From: Panopea generosa
Lineage: Eukaryota > Mollusca > Bivalvia > Adapedonta > Hiatellidae
Assembly (NCBI GenBank): GCA_029582155.1
Contig: CM055899.1
Location: forward strand, 82,057,556 to 82,121,555
DNA length: 64,000 nt
Reading direction: 5' to 3'
Part shown: positions 46,375-58,159 of the stretch, piece after piece
Position numbering within the stretch: the first letter of the stretch is position 1
Layout of the letters: each line of letters starts with the position of its first letter
The notes under the pieces: generated by a model
Database searches by the model: none
Told to the model about the DNA's origin: nothing
The model's input: only the letters and a program-made list of their open reading frames with translations
Position numbers and translations under genes: made by a program

Positions 46375-46447
46375 AATATACACTTTATTGCAGACATGTT
46401 TGAATGTACAATTTATTGCAGACATGTTTGAATGTACAATTTATTGC
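46375..46447. repeat. 28-bp tandem repeat
   Basis: The unit GCAGACATGTTTGAATGTAC plus AATTTATT is present two and a half times. Confidence 0.9.
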
Positions 46448-46449
46448 TA

Positions 46450-48155
46450 ACACATTTAAATCCTCGCATTAAAACTTGCATAAAGAACATTTTTCTTTGT
46501 CGTCATAGTTTTTGATTAGAGAAAACACTATTTGATGTTTAAGGGCTAAGTCATATGACTGGCGTTGCGTAAACATGGGTGACACTAAGGAACTATTTTA
46601 TGTCTAAGTGGAACTGTTGCGTATGTCATAGCTGTGAAACCCTACATAAACATACGTATTTACAAGAATTAAAAGAAAACAATAAATAATTTATGCGTAA
46701 AATGTTCAATAGTTTAAATTCTTGACATGACATTATTACTTTCGTTCATATTCCATTGGTGTATACCAGTGAACGGTCAATTCTAACCTCGGACATATTT
46801 TACGATACAAACTGTGTTACTGAAATATTACGATAGGTTATGACGAATTTGGTTCCGATTCCTACCGGAGCGATTCAACCTCATTGTCATGGACACAATG
46901 CAAACAGGCAAGAATTGCAGTTTTGTTACCCTGCTTAAAATACGGATAAAACAATTATATATTTAGTATGCAAATTACTAGAACTATGTAATCATGTTCT
47001 GTACTGTTAATAAATAAAACATATATATTAGTCTGGTAATTTTTCCCCCAAAAATCATCGCATGAGGTACAGAATGTTCATAGAAGTCTGTTGTAATCGA
47101 AATTGAATTTAGATTATACTTGTCCATGTTCCGTCGGTTGACAAGAACAAAAAATATATTATAAACGCATAAATTGTAGTCAAAGAGCACTTGGTGCAAA
47201 AAAGTTAATATTTTGAATATCTCGATGTTTCTGATATACTCAAACACTAGATATTGCATTTGAGTATTTATTTCATTGTAATACATATATTTGCTTATTA
47301 TAAATACCATTATCTTGCAAAGTTATCTTTATATGGGATTTTTGAAACACAAAACAAAATAATCAAAGTATCAGAAGTTCTTTCGAAAATTGGATTTAAA
47401 TATTATGGATTTTCAACAAAATAGTTGCTATGCAGAGTTTAAACGAACATAATCATATCATAATAATTATGTGTATGTTCTTCAAGCCAAACTTAACAAA
47501 CTTAACAAATATATTTTAACAAACACATTTTAATTATCTGGCAATTTAACATATACAAAATGAGTGTTGACTTGAGAGTTTAATTCCTTTATAATATACA
47601 CTAGCAATAATACCGATACATAGCTTGAGTATATTAATGTCTTTAATGTCATTTCCAATGATATAATTATAACTATATTCACAGTTTTTGGTGTTTTCCT
47701 TATAAGTATTTAAAAAACAAATGTTTAGCTGGAATTTTAATTTAATGGCAAAGTCTTGTTATGTCGGCGTAACGAAGCTTGACAAACCACCAAATTGATT
47801 TTTTGCGATAGATATTTATTTCTGTATTTTAATAAAACAATAAAATATATTATCGACGTTGTTTAATGTCATCTTTAAAAATGTTGCATAAAATAAACCA
47901 AACTTTATAAAAATAAGGCGAATGAATATTTGTCAAACATATCAATATTGTAATATAATAGCAACTTATATTTTATGTTCACGAAAATAAAACTCATTGT
48001 GAATAAGATGTTCAATAAAAAAAAGTAAATATGTATTTCAATATTGTTTTTATTTTATCACATATATTTTTTCATTAGTATTTAAATAAAAAAAAAACAG
48101 TGATTGGAAGTTTTAAAGGAATTTATTGAGTTTGTGCCTTTGAAACACTCAAATA
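46450..48155. other. gene-free stretch with one weak first-exon candidate
   Basis: Near 47050-47130, minus strand, an ATG is followed by DKYNLNSISITTDFYEHSVP. This could be a first exon for the candidates at 46009 and 44578, but no good donor is evident. Nothing else is recognised. Confidence 0.3.
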
Positions 48156-48157
48156 AT

Positions 48158-48650
48158 ATTAAGGTGTAACCCCACCATTGATTTTTGTTCTTTATTCTAT
48201 AGTTAATAATAAAAGTTTGAAGGCTTGTCATTCATAGAGGATCCCAAATGAAAGAAGTGAAACCTACATTTTACTGTTTGTCAACCTCTGCACTATCAAA
48301 ATATGATGAGAAAAGTAGGGGTCATGTGTCATATAAGAGTTTTTTCTGCTCAGTGTGCACACTGGTGACAAAGTGAAAGTAGACTTCCGAAATCATGAAT
48401 TCATACCCCAATTTCCAAGCATCATTTTTTTTTTCTAAATTCACAATTCAAACATGACAATGCTATCAAAATGTTCAAAATACATCAATAATGCCATTCA
48501 AATAAAAAAATGAGCATTAAAATAAGGAAAATGCATTTTTAAAGAAGAAGAATTGAGGATAATTTATAACCGCCATTATGCGACTACCCCACGGAAGCAC
48601 TTCCTTTTTGCAATGGTGGCACTATGCCTATAAGGAAACTCTTTATTTTT
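48158..48650 (+). mobile_element. MITE copy, 470-bp family (first of a direct pair)
   Basis: The element runs from GGTGTAACCCCACCATTG to GCAATGGTGGCACTATGCC. The outer ends are imperfect inverted repeats sharing CCACCATTG. It contains no open frame. It is almost identical to 49183-49655. Confidence 0.85.
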
Positions 48651-49182
48651 TAATTTCATAATTACCTCATTTTTACTAAGTACTACCAATTTGAAGTTAT
48701 ACTGCCAAGTTGCAGGCATTAAATACTGAAACTTTTGTCAAAATACCACTTTTTACATGATCATTATATACAGGCGCGAGATGTTGACCGACATGCAATT
48801 TTGATGTGTTTGACTAATTTTACCAAAAAAAATTTTTTTTTACCTAATTCCATTAAAATTTTTACACCAAAATAGTCTCATGATACACTGAAGACATTAT
48901 CTTACCAAAATACATTATTCAATACAATGTTTATGCTAAAAATTGCACATTTAAATCATCCAAAATAAAAAATCTTCAAAATTTTGTGATTTTTCATGAA
49001 ATTTCAATGTAAATATGCACATATATGCTTTATTTGAGGCATACACTTGCCAAAATGTGTTTTTTTATGAAGCAAATGTCTCCAATTTGTCATTTAATAC
49101 TATGAGAGTGTAAAAAAGAGGTTATTTTACCTACAATTAACATTTTGGAAAATCACCCCCATTTCACTCAAGTCTCTCTTAT
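48651..49182. other. spacer between the two MITE copies
   Basis: About 530 bases of very AT-rich DNA with no frame, primer-binding site or polypurine tract. It therefore does not look like the interior of an LTR element. Confidence 0.6.
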
Positions 49183-49655
49183 AGGTGTAACCCCACCATT
49201 GATTTTTGTTCTTTATTCTATAGTAAATAATAAAAGTTTGAAGGCTTGTCATTCATAGAGGGTCCCAAATGAAAGAAGTGAAACCTACATTTTACTGTTT
49301 GTCAACCTCTGCACTATCAAAATATGATGAGAAAAGTAGGGGTTATGTGTCATACAAGAGATTTTTTTTCTGCTCAGTGTGCACACTGGTGACAAAGTGA
49401 AAGCAGACTTCCGAAATCATGAATTCATACCTCAATTTCCAAGCATCATTTTTTTTTTCTAAATTCACAATTCAAACATGACAATGCTATCAAAATGTTC
49501 AAAATACATCAATAATGCCATTCAAATAAAAAAATGAGCATTAAAATAAGGAAAATGCATTTTTAAAGAAGAGGAATTGAGGATTATTTATAACCGCCAT
49601 TATGCGACTACCCCACGGAAGCACTTCATTTTTGCAATGGTGGCACTATGCCTTA
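49183..49655 (+). mobile_element. MITE copy, 470-bp family (second of a direct pair)
   Basis: It matches 48158-48650 with only a handful of differences (for example GGTCCC for GATCCC, and two extra T in a T run). The pair is either a recent local duplication or two insertions of the same young subfamily. Confidence 0.85.
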
Positions 49656-49659
49656 AAAT

Positions 49660-51230
49660 TATGAAATTATTTGTTTGTTGATTTCATAATTGTTTTGGTT
49701 AGTGTATTTTTGTGGTAACACATTGTTTCAAAAGGGAGACAATTGCAGGATGCTTATGACAAGTATACATATATCAGTATTTTTTCCATAGCAGGAAGTA
49801 TCCGCACATAAAAATGCATAATTATTGGTAGACTGTTTTTTAAAGACAGTGCAGTGACACCATAAGATCTTTTTTTGAAAAGAATGCCCACCAATACAAT
49901 CATATGTTGAACTCTGTTTTTATCGAAAGTCACGGATCGAATTAAATATAAACATATAAGGTCATATAAAAGTAAAAACTATACAAATGGATTATATGTA
50001 TAATGTATTAACAAATATGAAAATAAATTTCCGATTGGAAACATAGCATTGGATGGGCATTGATGCTCGAGTGAATATAGTACCCCGTAAGCCGTGTTAT
50101 AGGATATAAGTAGTGTCGCATTACCCCTTCAGAACAGATCTGAATAAAACTGAGTTTTCCCCTCTATTTGCGTTCTGTATTTCCAGGCGATATTTTCATC
50201 GTAACTACATAATTCTTCCCATTGATCAATTCTATAGTTCTGTGGTTCTAGGCTGTAATGTAGAGTTTGTTAAGTTCACAGGGCACATATGAACCCATTT
50301 TCAGGTCAAGTGCCTCCCCCAAGATTACGAGTTACAATGGTGGTCTTGCTCCGTCATGCGTGTAAGTCCACCATAAAATATAATTGAACTACGTTGTCAT
50401 TTATTTGAAAAATGTATTTATTTGCAATTCATTACTAAAGATTATATGTCCGAATTGTTGACGAATACCAATGTAAATATTGTGCATATTATGTTTCGTC
50501 ATAATTATATAATTTATTAACTATATTTCAATAAATTTCAACTCGATTAAACTTTCATTACGGCAATACATCATTGCATATGAGTTTGTTTGTTGAAATA
50601 GTGCATTATGAAACAATTCTCGTGGTGTGTCATTGCCTTCTCCTAAGCAGTATTCTATTTCAACAAATTATTACGATGTTGTCTATGTGTCCAAGAAACC
50701 AGAAATAAAACCTTATAACATTATTGACTACGCCTTATTCAAGGGTTCTAACAGTATTGACTAAAGTAATTTTCTCAAGCCAGAGTTTGTTAATAATGAT
50801 TCTACATTATGACATTGGCATTCATTCGTGAATATATTTGAATCCCGATTGTTTTTGTCTTGTTATTCTGAAAATGAAATTGCCCATACACGTTGAAAGT
50901 TATGTCTTCATTAATCCATAGTTATCGATGTTTTGTTAGTTGACAGTTATAGAACCGCACACAGTCACAATACCAACAATGTGACAAAGTACAATGCTAC
51001 ATATTATGCCGACAATCGTAGGACTGCTGTCAAACAGTACTTTGAGCATTCGTTTAACATTGCTTTTTGTTTTAAAAAAATAATTGGAATTTATTGTAAA
51101 TTAATAAACCTGTAATCAAAATACCAAGATTTCCACGACATCTGTAATACCATAGTATGTGAATTTTAAAATATCAACCTGTACCGAATTAAAATACATG
51201 TTCGTTGCTATGGACACATGATAAATTCTT
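49660..51230. other. gene-free stretch
   Basis: No gene is recognised; the terminal part may contain the 3' untranslated region of the cGAS-like gene at 51233-52501, though no clear AATAAA was seen on the minus strand close to its stop. Confidence 0.45.
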
Positions 51231-51232
51231 TA

Positions 51233-52501
51233 TCATCCATCATGTTTCAGCTTTAAAAGATATCTGCGTCGCCTTAAATGTCTCACGAATGTGTCAAATG
51301 TGTCATAACAGCGTTCAAAGGAAATGTCCTCGTTATCTTCTTTCTTTTTAATATCTTCCAATTGTTTGATAATAGAATTGAGACCATTTATAATCGCGCC
51401 ACAATCATGACCGTCATACAAATCGGTTGAGACGTAATTCGACTTCATAAAAATACACCGAACATCCGTGTGTATTGCGTTACGATGCTGATAATCGGAA
51501 TTTTTGTATAAAGTTCCGAAGCTGGCTAACATAGCCATGATGATGCCACATGTACACCTAAGTACGTCACTGTCATCTCTACAAAATGCTGCATGGCGCA
51601 ACACAAATGTCTTTGTCATATACGATGAAAACACTTTGCTGTGTATTCTAATCTGAAGAATGTATTTAAGGAGTCTATAACATGTTTTATGGTTAACAGA
51701 CATGCCTCTTATCAAACTCACTTCTGTATTTGTGAAGGTAAACAGAAAGCATTTGTGAGCAAGTTTCCCTGGAATGACGAGATATTTATTATCTGAAATC
51801 AATCGATCGTTGTATGCCCTTAACTCAGGATCTAAATCCCCAGTGTTTATTCCGAGCAACTCGATAGCAGGTACAAGATCAACAGAAATATCTAACACCA
51901 GAGATTTTGCATTCAACGGTGTCCATCGCAATGCGAAAGTAGAAGCACTGCCTTCGGTCGGTTTATCTGCAGTGTCTATTGACAGAACTCCAGTTCGTCG
52001 TTTGACAGGCGAAAGTGATTTGAAGGCTTTGACTACGTGTTTATTGAAACTAAGATTTAAATCAAAATTCCCGAAGTAACCATTTGTTACACAAAACGAA
52101 AACATTTTTGTCACATTAGAGCTCAGTGCTCTGATATGTGCATGTATATGTTTATAAACATGTCTCAGTGACGTAGGCAATATGTTTGAGCTAACTATAG
52201 GATCTATATAGCAGTCTTCATTTTCAATCATCACTTTTTCTACTCCTATAGCACCTGGGGAAGACAAGTGTCTCAACACCAACAAAACGTCAAATTCGTT
52301 AGGCTCATTAATACTTGTACCTTCCGCCATACTTCCAGCTAAATACTTATGAGATATTTCGAATGCATGTTCTTGTTGTCCAATTCTTGCTGCAATAGTT
52401 TCAACAACCTCATGAACTGCTTCTTTTATATCTTTGACCTCAAAATCTGAACGTTGGTACTTCAGTTTTCTCTCATGGAGTTCATGCAAAAATGTGCTCA
52501 T
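51233..52501 (-). CDS. cGAS-like receptor / Mab-21 family nucleotidyltransferase
   Basis: This intact single-exon frame of 422 residues encodes a Mab-21/cGAS-like protein. Enzymes of this family sense foreign nucleic acid and make cyclic dinucleotides that activate STING; others in the family are non-catalytic. A helical N-terminus (about 1-50) leads to LAGSMAEGTS at 54-63, the nucleotide-binding G-S motif. NEFDVLLVL at 68-76 supplies acidic residues E69 and D71, and LDISVDLVPAIEL at 203-215 supplies the third acid, D208. A LAHKCFLFTFT segment and SYMTKTFVL (293-301) belong to the helical Mab-21 C-terminal lobe, and a basic RRRRYLLKLKHDG closes the protein. The cGAS-type zinc thumb (H-x5-C-C-x6-C) is not evident. 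Nothing is broken. The start is the first ATG of the frame and sits directly before the conserved helix. Activity is inferred from the complete acidic triad; ligand and product cannot be read from sequence. Confidence 0.85.
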   Translation of the reverse strand: MSTFLHELHERKLKYQRSDFEVKDIKEAVHEVVETIAARIGQQEHAFEISHKYLAGSMAEGTSINEPNEFDVLLVLRHLSSPGAIGVEKVMIENEDCYIDPIVSSNILPTSLRHVYKHIHAHIRALSSNVTKMFSFCVTNGYFGNFDLNLSFNKHVVKAFKSLSPVKRRTGVLSIDTADKPTEGSASTFALRWTPLNAKSLVLDISVDLVPAIELLGINTGDLDPELRAYNDRLISDNKYLVIPGKLAHKCFLFTFTNTEVSLIRGMSVNHKTCYRLLKYILQIRIHSKVFSSYMTKTFVLRHAAFCRDDSDVLRCTCGIIMAMLASFGTLYKNSDYQHRNAIHTDVRCIFMKSNYVSTDLYDGHDCGAIINGLNSIIKQLEDIKKKEDNEDISFERCYDTFDTFVRHLRRRRYLLKLKHDG

Positions 52502-53600
52502 TCTGATTCCCTTGATGTGTTACTTTAAATGAAAATTGATCTGAAAAATAAAATTGGATGGAACAGAATTAGGAAATGGTCATTTGAAAACATTATATTC
52601 TGCATATCTTAATTAGTACATGCACGTATCTTTACTGTGAATAAATATCGTACAATAGTATTTTTAAAACTATCATTCGTCGTAAGTATGAATTTGATGT
52701 AAGTATATTAAATACTATAGTTACAAAAAAACTCTCCTGACCAAGACGCTCATGAATGACCAGTATCAAAACATAAAGTTGTACAATAAATTACAATTGA
52801 ATTGTAAAGTGGTTCAACTACTAGTTTAAAAAATATAACTTACAGTTTTCCCAGATGCATTGACATATATATTCAAATAAAAGTGACGACAAAATAAACA
52901 TTACAGGTGCAAATATTGATCCATTCTTCAGATGCATTTGCTTCTTGCTATAACATTTTTATATCAGAAACACATCAAAATTTCGATTCTTTCTTAGTTA
53001 CCATTCAATTATTGGCATGCTTTTTGATTACCGTTAGGGACATAACCTAAAAATCAATATTCATAAAACATTTTTGTGGCAACGGCCTGTGTATATGTTT
53101 TAATGTTGATGCATGCACAAATATTTTCGGAAATACGAAGCTATGTTCGGAATGTTTGTGATACAATGTGTATCCTTGTTGTTTTTTTACTTGCAATTTG
53201 TCAAGATGTGATGAAATGAAAAACATAGTATGTGTTTCACAAATCAGAAATTTATGGGGGAAAATGAGAAAAATAACCAAAGCAATTATTCTTGGCAATT
53301 GTATATATAAAAGCAAACCATGTTCAAAACGACAATAAACGTAAAGTAATCTGTACGTGTAAACACAGGATAAAGGGTATAAAAATGTAGATGACTGCAT
53401 AAAACAGGAAATAGAAATATGCTTCAGTTCTTACAATTGTGATATCCCCACCCACTAAAGCACAAAGTGCAACATAAAAACCATGGCAATTCCCCCACTA
53501 CCCTGGACGTATCCATATTAATGTCGTATGCATGCTGAATGTTATTATGACCATTATCTTGAGTCTCGTACCAAATACAAATCATGTAATGTTTTTGACA
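52502..53600. other. upstream region of the cGAS-like gene
   Basis: This must hold its promoter and perhaps a 5' untranslated exon. No unambiguous TATA box or initiator could be assigned in the AT-rich sequence. The 117-codon minus-strand frame at 53047-53400 has no motif. Confidence 0.4.
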
Positions 53601-53607
53601 TCTATAA

Positions 53608-53910
53608 TGCGGTGGTCTAGGGGTAAAGCGTCCGCCATGCATGTGGAAAGTCGTAGGTATAACCCCCGGTCGAGGCATGCCAAATGGTACTAGAAGTTTC
53701 CTTGTTTGGCACTTAACATTTAGAGAATGGTTCTGTGTCTGGTGGCCTTGATGCCGTTATAATGTCACGTGGTAAGGTATTATACTATGTGTCTGCGGTA
53801 TGATACTCCCGTGGCAGTGCTAAGAATACTGTATTTAGTAGACAAAGTCGCTATATAATTAAAAATTGTTGAAAGTGACGTAAAACATCATGCAACAACA
53901 ATAACATTTA
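53608..53910 (+). mobile_element. tRNA-derived SINE, family 2
   Basis: The head has GCGGTGGTCTAGGGGTAAAG with a damaged B box (GTAGGTATAACCCCCGG). The body has TGATGCCGTTATAATG and GTCTGCGGTATGATACTC. The tail has AAAGTGACGTAAAACATCAT and GCAACAACAATAAC. It is more diverged than the 44826 copy. Confidence 0.75.
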
Positions 53911-54795
53911 TAATTCATCAGTTCTTAATTAACCGTTTTTTTGTACAACTCTGTCATAAAAATAAATATAAAAGTGAAAGAAACAATTAGAACAACTTAC
54001 TTTTCCAAAAAATATGTCTGTTTAACTGTCGCTGTATGCACACTTTATCCACCTTTATACTTTGACAAAAGCATTTAATATGTGAAATATGAACAACAGC
54101 AACTTAACACACATTTCAATAGTTTGTTCTGTTCCTATCCTATCAGTATGCACGAATCCTAGTTGTACATATATCGATATGAATTTTATCCCATTCACAT
54201 ATGTATAATTACTTGACGTTTCCGCTTAAAATATAAGTTTATTTTGTGTTAACTCATTCATGCTGAATACATTTATGTATACTCTCACATCTGCTAGTTG
54301 TTGCTTTACATGCCCTTGGCTATTTACACTCGATACACCAACTTTAAAACACGCGGGTTTGTTACATATATTTACATATATTAACATATACTATGCGTTT
54401 GCTCACAACGGCATAAAGCAAAAATACATATATAAGATGTCACCGTGTTTGATTGTATACGTTGTAAGAATTAGTTTCGCAATTGAAAAGAAATAAATGA
54501 GTTGGAATTGAAAAATGTCTTTAAACCTACCTTGCATATAATACTAACATTTGTTTATTAAAAAAGGGCATGAAATCCGACCTCTATCGATTATCCAACG
54601 AAAAAGTCTAAAACTTATTTTATGAAATGACATTATTTATTTATAACGGATGACTACCCCAAAGAAACTAAACAATTCCTGATTAAAAGGTAAAACACAT
54701 CTTTCAGTATACGCTACGATTTATTAATATAATATATATTGTGTTGTAGAATATGTTGTTGGTTTTTGTTTCTTTGTTGTTGTTGTTTTTGTTTT
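53911..54795. other. gene-free stretch
   Basis: No gene or notable repeat is recognised. Confidence 0.45.
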
Positions 54796-54799
54796 TTTT

Positions 54800-54817
54800 G
54801 GGGGGGGGGGGGGGGGG
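54800..54817. repeat. poly-G tract (18)
   Basis: An uninterrupted G run preceded by T-rich sequence. A 65-codon frame spans it but is hydrophobic low-complexity sequence. Confidence 0.9.
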
Positions 54818-54819
54818 TA

Positions 54820-55670
54820 TTTTGTTTATGTCGACTACTCTTGTAATACTGTGTATACTGTACAGTTATCTATCATTAACTATATTATTACTATTTTGGT
54901 GTTCATGTCGCTATAATAACTGTTGCGCACTAGATCGCGGGCAAGACTAGTTAGCTATTTGATAAATATATACTAGAAAATGGCAGTACATAGTAAGTAA
55001 GTACAATTGTATTTGTAGAGGGTGACTCAATTAACAAATCTCGTCCCTGAGGTCATAAAGGCACGATGAACATAACGAGTTGGTATATGTTTATATATAA
55101 TTTACATGAAAAGGAAATGATTGTTAAAATGTATTTCATACAGTTTCCGAGATTTCTTGGAGGCATATAGAACAAACCCGTCGTTCTATCATGATAGGTA
55201 CGTTGCATGCCTGCATGCCACGGAATCATGTTTCCCAAAGTTTGTTTTCGCAGACATCGTTGTACTTCAGTGTTTCTTATGCGTTGATAAGCTAACTTGC
55301 TATTGAAATGTCAAATGTCCATTAATATTGTATTTTATTACTTGTCCCTTTGGGTAAGGGTTAGGGTAGGAGTGTTTGACGAATTTGCACCTTTGAATTG
55401 CCCCTCTTGTCCGTACATTGGCTAAAATTGTCAAGTGATCTTTGAATTGATTGGGTTAGGGTTATGGTTAGGACTATATACGAAACATGAGCATTTTCTG
55501 ACGAGCATTCTCCGCCCACTTCCTCATACTGTAATGTGACGTCATCTGTCAGTCAATCTGTTAATGTTTTAAACGAATATATTTTACATCGACTATGATA
55601 CAAGTCCTTACAGCTTTAATCACGTATGTGTGTTTGCGCGCGTGCGCGTCTTTGCGCGTCTTTGCGCGCT
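54820..55670. other. gene-free stretch
   Basis: No gene is recognised. Short TTAGGG-containing pieces occur near 55360 and 55450. A TGACGTCA site (CRE-like) lies near 55540 without a clear target gene. Confidence 0.45.
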
Positions 55671-55671
55671 C

Positions 55672-55673
<2 letters not shown>

Positions 55674-55709
<36 letters not shown>

Positions 55710-55730
55710 TGTGTGTGTGTGTGTGTGTGT
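55674..55730. repeat. (TG)n microsatellite
   Basis: A TG run with one interruption, preceded by a GCGCGCGTGCGCG-type alternating purine-pyrimidine stretch from about 55635. Such sequence can adopt left-handed DNA. Confidence 0.95.
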
Positions 55731-55741
55731 CTTTCTGTCTG

Positions 55742-56107
55742 TTTTGAATAGGATTCCACCAAGTACGAGCCCCTATGACCCTGCTATATAACCATATGAT
55801 ATATAGGTAGGTAGGTATGGGTACTGACTACAATTTGATACCATGGTAGAGAGGCATGGTTGGCTTAAGAAGTCAGGGTGTGCCATAGAAGGTGACCAAG
55901 CAGGGTTCGAACATAAAAATATCATTATTTTGACCTTTTTGAATAGGTTTTACACATAATTCGAGCACCTATGACCCAAATATATACCCATATGATATAT
56001 TGGTAGGTAGGTATGGATACTGACTACAATTTAGGACCATGGTTGAGAGCCTGGGTTGGCCTAAGGGGTCAGCGCGGGCCATAGAAGGTGGCCAAGCAGG
56101 GTTCTTT
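55742..56107 (+). repeat. 195-bp tandem duplication
   Basis: Two diverged copies (55742-55912 and 55937-56107) share ATATGATATATAGGTAGGTA, ACTGACTACAATTT, ACCATGG and a CATAGAAGGTG-CCAAGCAGGGTT end. They look like a dispersed repeat rather than exons, since neither strand stays open in both copies. Confidence 0.8.
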
Positions 56108-56720
56108 GATTTTTAGTCATTTTGCGGCTATTTTTAACCAAAAAAGGTACAAGTTCAGCGCTAAAGTACGATCAGACGGACAAACATATAGTTATTATAT
56201 TTTTATATTCCTTTAGACATTATTCTACTCTATAGTATAAAAAAGAGTTCAATTTAATATTTTATTCCAAACGATTTTTTACATTAAGTTGAAGTTAATG
56301 AAAAACGCATATATTTTCAGTATGCAAAAGTACGCCTATACCCCTTTAACCCTAAATCACGCACAGACGAACGAACAGATGTGCATTATTTTACCTGGAA
56401 CTTTTACATATCGTTATATACTATAAAAAGAAGTGTTTATTTAAATCCATTAATACAAATTTAACATTTTATAAGTGATTTTTTAGTCATTTTACGGCTA
56501 TTATTTAACATAAAAAGGTACAAAGTTCAGTGCTGAAGTACGAACAGACGGACGAACATAAGTCATTATAATTTTATATTCCTTTAGACATTAATCTAAA
56601 CTATAATATAAAAAAGAGTTCGACCTTATATCTTATTCCAAACGATTTCTACATTAAGTTGAAGATAATGAAAAACTCGTATATTTTCAGTATGCGAAAG
56701 TACGCGTATAGCCCTTTCAC
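56108..56720 (+). repeat. second tandem duplication, period about 368 bp
   Basis: The first copy begins near 56110 (TTTTTAGTCATTTTGCGGCT) and the second near 56480 (TTTTTAGTCATTTTACGGCT). Both continue through CAGACGGACRAACATA to a CAGTATGC-AAAGTACGC end over about 240 bases. This sits immediately after the 195-bp pair and was probably part of the same dispersed element. Confidence 0.85.
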
Positions 56721-57460
56721 GTCTAAAACACCAATTAATTTTGTACTGTTCTACATTCATTATCAACTATGAATAGAACCCTTACAAATTGAGGCATCTA
56801 TTAAGCATATATTAAATTCCAATACTATTTTGTTCATTTTAACAATCTAAATAGCTAATGAAAGTAAAGTGTGCATGAAACTCACTATAAAGAAAGAAAA
56901 TCAATCAATGAATGAAAATGAGACATAATATGGATACAGTATATTTGGCTAGACCGATAAGCACATTGCGAAAAGACGGTTTGCTAAAGCGCGTCTCTTT
57001 CCGACAAATTAGTTTGAAATAAATATATCGAAGAATATTGCAAAAGGAAATACTTATCGCGAGATGTATCGTTACTTTTCAGATTTTCCAAAACTGTCAG
57101 CAAAAAATGGGTCATTAAAATAGAGTTGTTGCAATAATTATACGAAAATTAGAAATTGTTTCGCATCTTTTCTAAAATGTCGCAATTTATCATCTACCAG
57201 AATGTCCAAGAGTAGGTAGATACTGTGTATTAGCCAGACCCATCTGCATAAATATCAACAATAAAGAGAAAAGGTGACAGAAAAACAAAAATGCCAGTTA
57301 TACGCATACCAATAAAATGAAACGCGACAGTTTGGCGGTCGGTTTATCAAAAGCTGAATACAGAGCTGTTGATAACAAATATCAATGACAAAACAATGGA
57401 ACAGGAAAATTCTCCATAATTCATGATCAACATAATATTAATTATTAAACAGCGACATAA
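56721..57460. other. gene-free stretch
   Basis: No gene or repeat array is recognised. Confidence 0.45.
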
Positions 57461-57464
57461 AAAC

Positions 57465-58150
57465 GACATTTTGTAAAAGTGAGGTTGAAACTGAGCTACA
57501 TGCAAGGTTAAAATATAGAAATTTTGTAAAAGTGAGATTGAAATTGAGCTACATGCACGGTTGAAATTAAGATATTTTGTAAAAGTGAGGTTGAAACTTA
57601 GCTACATGCATGGTTACAATGTAGACATTTTGTAAATGTGCGGTTAAAACTGAGCTTCATGCACTGTTGAAATGTAGACATTTTGTAAAATTGAGGTTGA
57701 AACTGAGCTACATGCACGTTTACAATGTAGACATTTTGTAAAAGTGAGGTTGAAACTGACCAACATGCAAGGTTAACATGACAACATTCTGTAAAAGTGA
57801 GGTTAAAACTGAGCTAAATGCACTGTTTAAATGTTGACATTTTGTAAAAGTGAGGTTGTAGCTGAGCTACATGAACGGACGAAATGTAGACATTTTGTAA
57901 AAGTGAGTTTGAAACTGAGCTACATGCACGGCTTAAATGGAGACATTTTATAAAAGTGAGGTTGTAACTGAGCTACATGCAAGTTGAAATGTAGACATTT
58001 TGTAAAAGTGAGGTTGTAACTGAGCTCCATACACTAATGAAATAGTTTATGTTTTATGAAAGTAAGATTGAAACTGAGCTATATCAACGGTTAAAATGTA
58101 GCCATTGTGTAAATATGAGGTTTTAACGGAGCTACATACACAATTACAAT
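57465..58150. repeat. 53-bp minisatellite, about 13 copies
   Basis: The unit is built from ACATTTTGTAAAAGTGAGGT, TGAAACTGAGCTACATGCAC and GGTTGAAATGTAG, with starts about 53 bases apart (57471, 57524, 57577). Copies decay at the right end, where the LINE sequence begins almost at once. Confidence 0.95.
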
Positions 58151-58159
58151 GCAGACTTT

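Noticed and set aside
48158..49655. Small LTR retrotransposon (TRIM) with 470-bp LTRs
   Set aside because: The spacer has no primer-binding site or polypurine tract, the same unit exists singly at 34.6 kb, and its ends are inverted repeats of MITE type.
51774..52079. Plus-strand frame of 101 codons inside the cGAS-like gene
   Set aside because: It is an antisense shadow of a real, intact gene.
53424..53678. Minus-strand frame of 84 codons
   Set aside because: It runs across the head of a family 2 SINE in reverse orientation and has no domain pattern.
55350..55470. Interstitial telomere repeat
   Set aside because: Only one or two TTAGGG-like units are present in each place, without a tandem run.
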